Origin: Bacillus haynesii | Lineage (GTDB): Bacteria; Bacillota; Bacilli; Bacillales; Bacillaceae | Direction of reading: 5' to 3' | NCBI RefSeq assembly: GCF_001969855.1 | Contig: NZ_MRBL01000017.1 | Coordinates: 124,001 to 188,000 of the forward strand | DNA length: 64,000 nucleotides | Part shown: in pieces, positions 60,693-64,000 of the stretch | Position numbering within the stretch: position 1 is the stretch's first letter | Layout: the number at the start of each line of letters is the position of its first letter | Made by a program: the position numbers and the translations under genes | The notes under the pieces: generated by a model | Told to the model about the DNA's origin: nothing | The model's input: only the letters and a program-made list of their open reading frames with translations | Databases searched by the model: none

Positions 60693-61121
60693 ATGGCAGT
60701 GGTTCAGGCTTCTTCTAAAGATATCGCTCTTTTGGCCAGACTTTTGAGAGCGGAGGCTGAAGGCGAAGGCGTCCAAGGAATGCTTATGGTCGGAAATGTC
60801 GGAATCAACCGCATCAGGGCAAACTGTTCCGACTTTGTGGGACTTCGCACCATTCCGCAGATGATCCATCAGCCGCATGCCTTTGAAGCCGTGACGCACG
60901 GTTATTTCTATCAAAGGGCGCGGGAAAGCGAAAGGCGCTTGGCACGCAGGGCGATCAACGGGGAGCGGCTTTGGCCGGCAAAATTTAGTTTGTGGTATTT
61001 CAGACCGGCGGGGGCGTGTCCCGCACAGTGGTATAATCAGCCGCATGTCGGCCGCTTTAAAGCGCATTGTTTTTACGAGCCGACGGCGGAAGAGTGTGAG
61101 AATGTCTATAATACGTTTTAA
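60693..61121 (+). CDS. cwlJ: Spore cortex-lytic enzyme CwlJ
   Basis: 142 residues from the ATG at 60693; in-frame upstream ATGs at 60603 and 60678 lack ribosome binding sites. Hydrolase_2 domain with the catalytic Glu in LLRAEAEGEG, and VGNVGINR, SLWYFRP, CPAQWYNQP and CFYEPTAEECENVYNTF as in B. subtilis CwlJ. It degrades spore cortex peptidoglycan during germination and needs GerQ for its coat location; no gerQ is present in this window. Probably expressed from a mother-cell (SigE) promoter, which I did not identify. Confidence 0.93.
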   Translation: MAVVQASSKDIALLARLLRAEAEGEGVQGMLMVGNVGINRIRANCSDFVGLRTIPQMIHQPHAFEAVTHGYFYQRARESERRLARRAINGERLWPAKFSLWYFRPAGACPAQWYNQPHVGRFKAHCFYEPTAEECENVYNTF

Positions 61122-61122
61122 C

Positions 61123-61165
61123 AAAAACATCCCTTTTCAACCGATTTTGAAAAGGGATGTTTTTT
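61123..61165. terminator. Bidirectional terminator between cwlJ and yceB
   Basis: AAAAACATCCCTTTTCAA (61123-61140) is fully complementary to TTGAAAAGGGATGTTTTT (61147-61164), an 18-bp stem. Confidence 0.95.
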
Positions 61166-61167
61166 GC

Positions 61168-62160
61168 TCAAAATAATTCCGCAAGTCTTTCGTAAGACTG
61201 CTTCTTATCTTCAAACCGGTAGACGTTAGTCAAAATCATAAACTCATCTGTTTGATATCGTTCAGAGAGCTCGAGCAGTTTTCTTTTGACTGTTTGAGGA
61301 GACCCGATCACCATACGGCTGCGGTTTTGGACAAGTTTCCTTTTATCGGCAGCTGTGTAAACAGCCGATTTCGCCTCCTCAATGCTTGGGACAAGACTGT
61401 CCAGCCCTTTTTCAACCCTGAGAAGCCATAAATCTTGGCTTAAGCAGAGCTCCTCAGCTTTTTCATCGGATTCCGCACAAACGACGAAAACAGCGGCCAA
61501 AGATTGAGGGCGTTTAAAGAAAGGAGAAGGCCGAAAGCTTTCACGGTATGATTGAAAGGCGCTACTCCCTCTTGCGGAATTGATGAAATGCCCGAATACG
61601 TATCCCGCTCCCATGTCACCGGCCAATTTCGCGCTGTTTTCTCCCAGCCCTAAAAGCCACACTTCCGGCGGCGAATCCGTCAAAGGGGCGGCTTTGATTC
61701 CGGAATAATCATGTCCGGAAGGGACGGAATCAGTCAGAAAACCCAACAAGTCTTGAAGCTGTCTCGGGAATTCGTCCAGACTTTTATGAACCCCGTCTGT
61801 CAGCGCCAGCCTCGTTTTGGTTGTGCCTCCCGGAGAGCGGCCGATCCCTAGGTCAATCCTCCTGGGATAAAGGGCTTCAAGCTGTCGAAAGTTTTCAGCC
61901 ACTTTAAAGGGACTGTATTGAGGCAGCAGAACGCCGCCCGAACCGACGCGAATGTTCGCCGTCTTTGCCGCAATGTGTGCGATCATGATCTCGGGAGCGG
62001 TGCTGGCAAGTCCCCGTGTGCTGTGATGCTCGGCAAACCAATACCTTTTGTACCCCCATTGATCCGCAAGTTCCGCCAGCTCTGCAGACTGCTTCACAGC
62101 TGAATACGCATCTGAGCCTTTTGATATTGGAACCTGGTCAAGAATGCTGAGCTGCATCAT
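61168..62160 (-). CDS. yceB: Luciferase-like flavin monooxygenase YceB
   Basis: 330 residues, LLM family. Motifs: SILDQVPISKG at the N-terminus, WFAEHHSTRGLASTAPEI, IRVGSGGVLLPQYSP and RIDLGIGRSPGG. These proteins use reduced flavin and oxygen on an unknown substrate. Close to B. subtilis YceB as I recall it. It starts at one of two ATGs (62160 or 62157) with GGAAGG upstream. Transcribed alone, convergent to cwlJ. Confidence 0.85.
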   Translation of the reverse strand: MMQLSILDQVPISKGSDAYSAVKQSAELAELADQWGYKRYWFAEHHSTRGLASTAPEIMIAHIAAKTANIRVGSGGVLLPQYSPFKVAENFRQLEALYPRRIDLGIGRSPGGTTKTRLALTDGVHKSLDEFPRQLQDLLGFLTDSVPSGHDYSGIKAAPLTDSPPEVWLLGLGENSAKLAGDMGAGYVFGHFINSARGSSAFQSYRESFRPSPFFKRPQSLAAVFVVCAESDEKAEELCLSQDLWLLRVEKGLDSLVPSIEEAKSAVYTAADKRKLVQNRSRMVIGSPQTVKRKLLELSERYQTDEFMILTNVYRFEDKKQSYERLAELF

Positions 62161-62468
62161 TTGTCACCGGCCTTCCTTTCGTGTTCCTGTTCAGTAAGTC
62201 AAGCATATGAAAAACAGCAGAAAGGGTCAAATCGAAGAGAGTACGAGAGTCAAAACATGATGAGTCAAAACATGACACCGTTGAAACAAAAACGAAATAT
62301 AAATGTAATATAAATTGGCGCCTATTGTCGAAAATAGATGGTATAATAACGTCTGTACATTAGAAACGGATATATAAATCATAGGTCATAAGATTCATTT
62401 TTTAATAATGTTCAATCGAATTTACATAATGAAAAAACAAGAATACATAAGGGAAAGAGGAGTAGAAA

Positions 62469-63821
62469 GTGAAGAAAAAGGTGTATACGTTTGGTTTAGC
62501 GTCGATTCTCGGAACAGCTAGTCTATTTACCCCCTTTATGAACAACACGGCATCGGCAGAAACATCTCAGCAAAAACAAGAAATTCAGCAAAAGCGTTCT
62601 GAAGTGAATTCAGGCATCGAGAGCAAGCGGAAAGAAATCGCCAAGCTGCAAGACGAACAGAAAAAGCTTGAAACCAAAATCCAAGAGCTTGATAAAAAAG
62701 CACTTGAAACAAGCAACAAAATCGAAGACAAGGAAAAAGAAAACAAAAAAACGAAAAAAGAAGTGGAAGCTCTGAAAAAAGAAATCAAAGAAACCGAAAA
62801 GCGGATTGAAGAGCGTTCAAAAGTGATTAAAAATCGCGTGCGCAGCCTGCAGGAAAACGGCGGATCCCAAAACTATCTGAATGTCCTTCTGGGCGCACAA
62901 AGCTTCGGAGATTTTATCACTCGTGCAACTGCTGTTTCAACAATTGTTGATGCGGACAAAGACCTGCTTGACGAACAGGAGAAAGATAAAAACAAGCTTG
63001 AAAAAGCAATGTCTGACTTAAATACAAAACTGGACGAAATCCAAAAAACACTTGCCGATTTAAAAACGCTTAAATCAGATCTTGATAAACAGCTGAAAGA
63101 ACAGGCGAACCTTTCTAAGCAGCTGCAAACGAAGCAGGCGGCAGCAGAATCAGAGCTGAGCGATCTGAAAAAAGAAGCGGGCTCTCTGACAAAAGAAGAA
63201 GCCGCTCTTGAACAAAAGCTTAAAGAAGAAAGAGCTGCGGTAGCTGCAGCAGCAAAAGCGAAAGAAGAATCTGCGACTGCTGCTGATTCAGGGTCTTCAT
63301 CAAGCTCAAAATCAGGTTCAGTCAGCAAATCTAACGGATCGTCCAACAGCGGTTCTTCAAGCAGCAAGAAAAGCAGCAGCCCGTCAAGAAACTACTCTTC
63401 CGGTTCTGTTGTAAGCAGCAATGGAAACGCGATTGAAGCTGCCATCAGCACAGGTTCAAGCATCGTCGGCAGATCTCCGTACAAATGGGGAGGCGGACGT
63501 TCTCAAGCTGATATCGACAACCGTCGTTTTGACTGCTCATCATTCGTGCGCTGGGCTTATGCTTCAGCAGGCGTAGAGCTTGGATTCGGTGCGACAACAA
63601 GCACGCTTGTCGGCAAAGGACGAGCTGTCAGCGCGTCTGAAATGAAGCGCGGAGACTTGGTCTTCTTTGACACATACAAAACGAACGGTCACGTGGGTAT
63701 CTATCTTGGCAATGGAACATTCCTGAACGATAACAGCTCACGCGGGGTATCCGTCGATTCTATGAGCAACACGTACTGGAAGAAAGCTTTCAGCGGAGTT
63801 GTCAGACGGGTCGTTGAATAA
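62469..63821 (+). CDS. cwlO: D,L-endopeptidase CwlO
   Basis: 450-residue secreted peptidoglycan hydrolase needed for cell elongation. Signal peptide to about residue 30 (TASA), long coiled-coil regulatory region (about 31-255) that FtsEX acts on, Ser/Gly-rich linker (about 265-320), and C-terminal NlpC/P60 domain with catalytic Cys356 in [13 protein letters not shown] and His in [11 protein letters not shown]. Cleaves D-Glu-mesoDAP links. GTG start at 62469 after AGAGGAG. Upstream 300 bp are AT-rich with a TATAAT at 62342; a WalR site is expected but I could not find a clear one. About 20 residues shorter than B. subtilis CwlO, mainly in the linker. Confidence 0.93.
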   Translation: MKKKVYTFGLASILGTASLFTPFMNNTASAETSQQKQEIQQKRSEVNSGIESKRKEIAKLQDEQKKLETKIQELDKKALETSNKIEDKEKENKKTKKEVEALKKEIKETEKRIEERSKVIKNRVRSLQENGGSQNYLNVLLGAQSFGDFITRATAVSTIVDADKDLLDEQEKDKNKLEKAMSDLNTKLDEIQKTLADLKTLKSDLDKQLKEQANLSKQLQTKQAAAESELSDLKKEAGSLTKEEAALEQKLKEERAAVAAAAKAKEESATAADSGSSSSSKSGSVSKSNGSSNSGSSSSKKSSSPSRNYSSGSVVSSNGNAIEAAISTGSSIVGRSPYKWGGGRSQADIDNRRFDCSSFVRWAYASAGVELGFGATTSTLVGKGRAVSASEMKRGDLVFFDTYKTNGHVGIYLGNGTFLNDNSSRGVSVDSMSNTYWKKAFSGVVRRVVE

Positions 63822-63837
63822 AATATCATACAGAAAC

Positions 63838-63869
63838 AAACGCCGTTCCTGATCGGAGCGGCGTTTTTA
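63838..63869. terminator. Bidirectional terminator after cwlO
   Basis: AAACGCCG (63838-63845) pairs with CGGCGTTT (63859-63866), with an inner CC/GG, followed by TTT. Confidence 0.88.
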
Positions 63870-63871
63870 TA

Positions 63872-64000
63872 TTACAGCGGCAAGTCGCGCTTTTTAAAGA
63901 TGAGAATGCTGAGCGCGAAGGCGGCAAAACCCACTGCGGCGAGAACAAGAGACACTTGAGCGATGTCGGCACTCCCGTTCACAATATCGCCCGGTCTGAA
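63872..64000 (-). CDS. ABC-type permease, C-terminal end (partial)
   Basis: The minus strand is open from the window edge to the TAA at 63872-63874 and gives 42 residues: a short loop, one hydrophobic helix (ISLVLAAV-type, seen as VSLVLAAVGFAAFALSILIF) and the tail KKRDLPL. The ending FKKRDLPL is common in ABC-2 type permeases. The rest of the gene is outside the window. Confidence 0.55.
   Translation of the reverse strand, partial: FRPGDIVNGSADIAQVSLVLAAVGFAAFALSILIFKKRDLPL

Noticed and set aside
62200..62468. WalR (YycF) box upstream of cwlO
   Set aside because: TGTAAT appears near 62304 but the second half-site at 5-bp spacing is missing, so I do not claim the site.

Overview
This window is a chromosomal segment from a Bacillus of the licheniformis group (B. 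licheniformis or B. paralicheniformis). The evidence is near-identity, as I recall the families, to B. licheniformis hallmark proteins: the secreted glutamyl endopeptidase (55233-56183), the chitinase pair ChiA/ChiB (51215-55174), CwlO, CwlJ and the anti-TRAP protein. Gene order also matches pieces of the B. subtilis ycb/ycd/yce and yus regions, and the Gram-positive ribosome binding sites are strong throughout. I see no rRNA, tRNA, CRISPR array, intact insertion sequence or prophage.

Layout. 1-5453: glucarate/galactarate catabolism (end of a semialdehyde dehydrogenase, gudP, gudD, ycbG regulator, garD) with CcpA-type cre sites. 5541-9675: a two-component system with a BcrA-type ABC exporter (ATPase plus two paralogous permeases). 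9770-12189: two Bacillus proteins of unknown function. 12260-13523: a macrolide phosphotransferase gene behind a 14-codon leader peptide and an attenuator. 13558-15766: MarR regulator divergent from an acyl-CoA ligase. 15891-18936: secreted or surface products (serpin lipoprotein, PPC-domain protein) and a second DUF4885-like protein. 19012-19819: an Mta-like MerR activator. 19933-21466: tryptophan-sensing T-box, Trp-rich leader peptide, rtpA (anti-TRAP) and ycbK. 21527-23200: an RDD membrane protein and a SEC-C protein. 23323-27614: an orphan LanFEG-RK lantibiotic-resistance-like operon. 27687-29821: yusT divergent from yusQ-yusR. 29909-33081: a large methyltransferase fusion and a YcdA-like lipoprotein.

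33699-36394: a YfcC-family transporter divergent from an M20 amidohydrolase. It is followed by a possible 35-codon gene and a 184-nt multibranched inverted-repeat structure that looks like an unannotated structured RNA (36582-36765). 36806-42983: GNAT, amidase, PepF, a small membrane protein and a beta-lactamase-fold hydrolase. 43043-45774: GlcDF-type 2-hydroxyacid oxidase. 45897-55174: a compact chitin-use locus (chitobiose-type PTS IIB, IIA, IIC; GH4 phospho-glycosidase; GntR regulator; ChbG-like deacetylase; chitinases ChiA and ChiB). 55233-64000: glutamyl endopeptidase, glucose dehydrogenase, DUF1835 protein, YcdB-like protein, rhodanese, CwlJ, luciferase-like oxidoreductase, CwlO and a truncated ABC permease.

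How it works together. The richest theme is RNA-level control of small-molecule responses (macrolide attenuator, Trp T-box plus leader). The second theme is defence against antimicrobials: two BcrA/LanF-type exporters with their own two-component systems, an Mta-like activator and a macrolide kinase. The third is polymer scavenging: chitin outside the cell, import as phosphorylated disaccharides, deacetylation and cleavage inside. The best candidates for undescribed biology are the 36.6-kb structured RNA, the macrolide leader/attenuator, and the GntR-controlled chitin locus.
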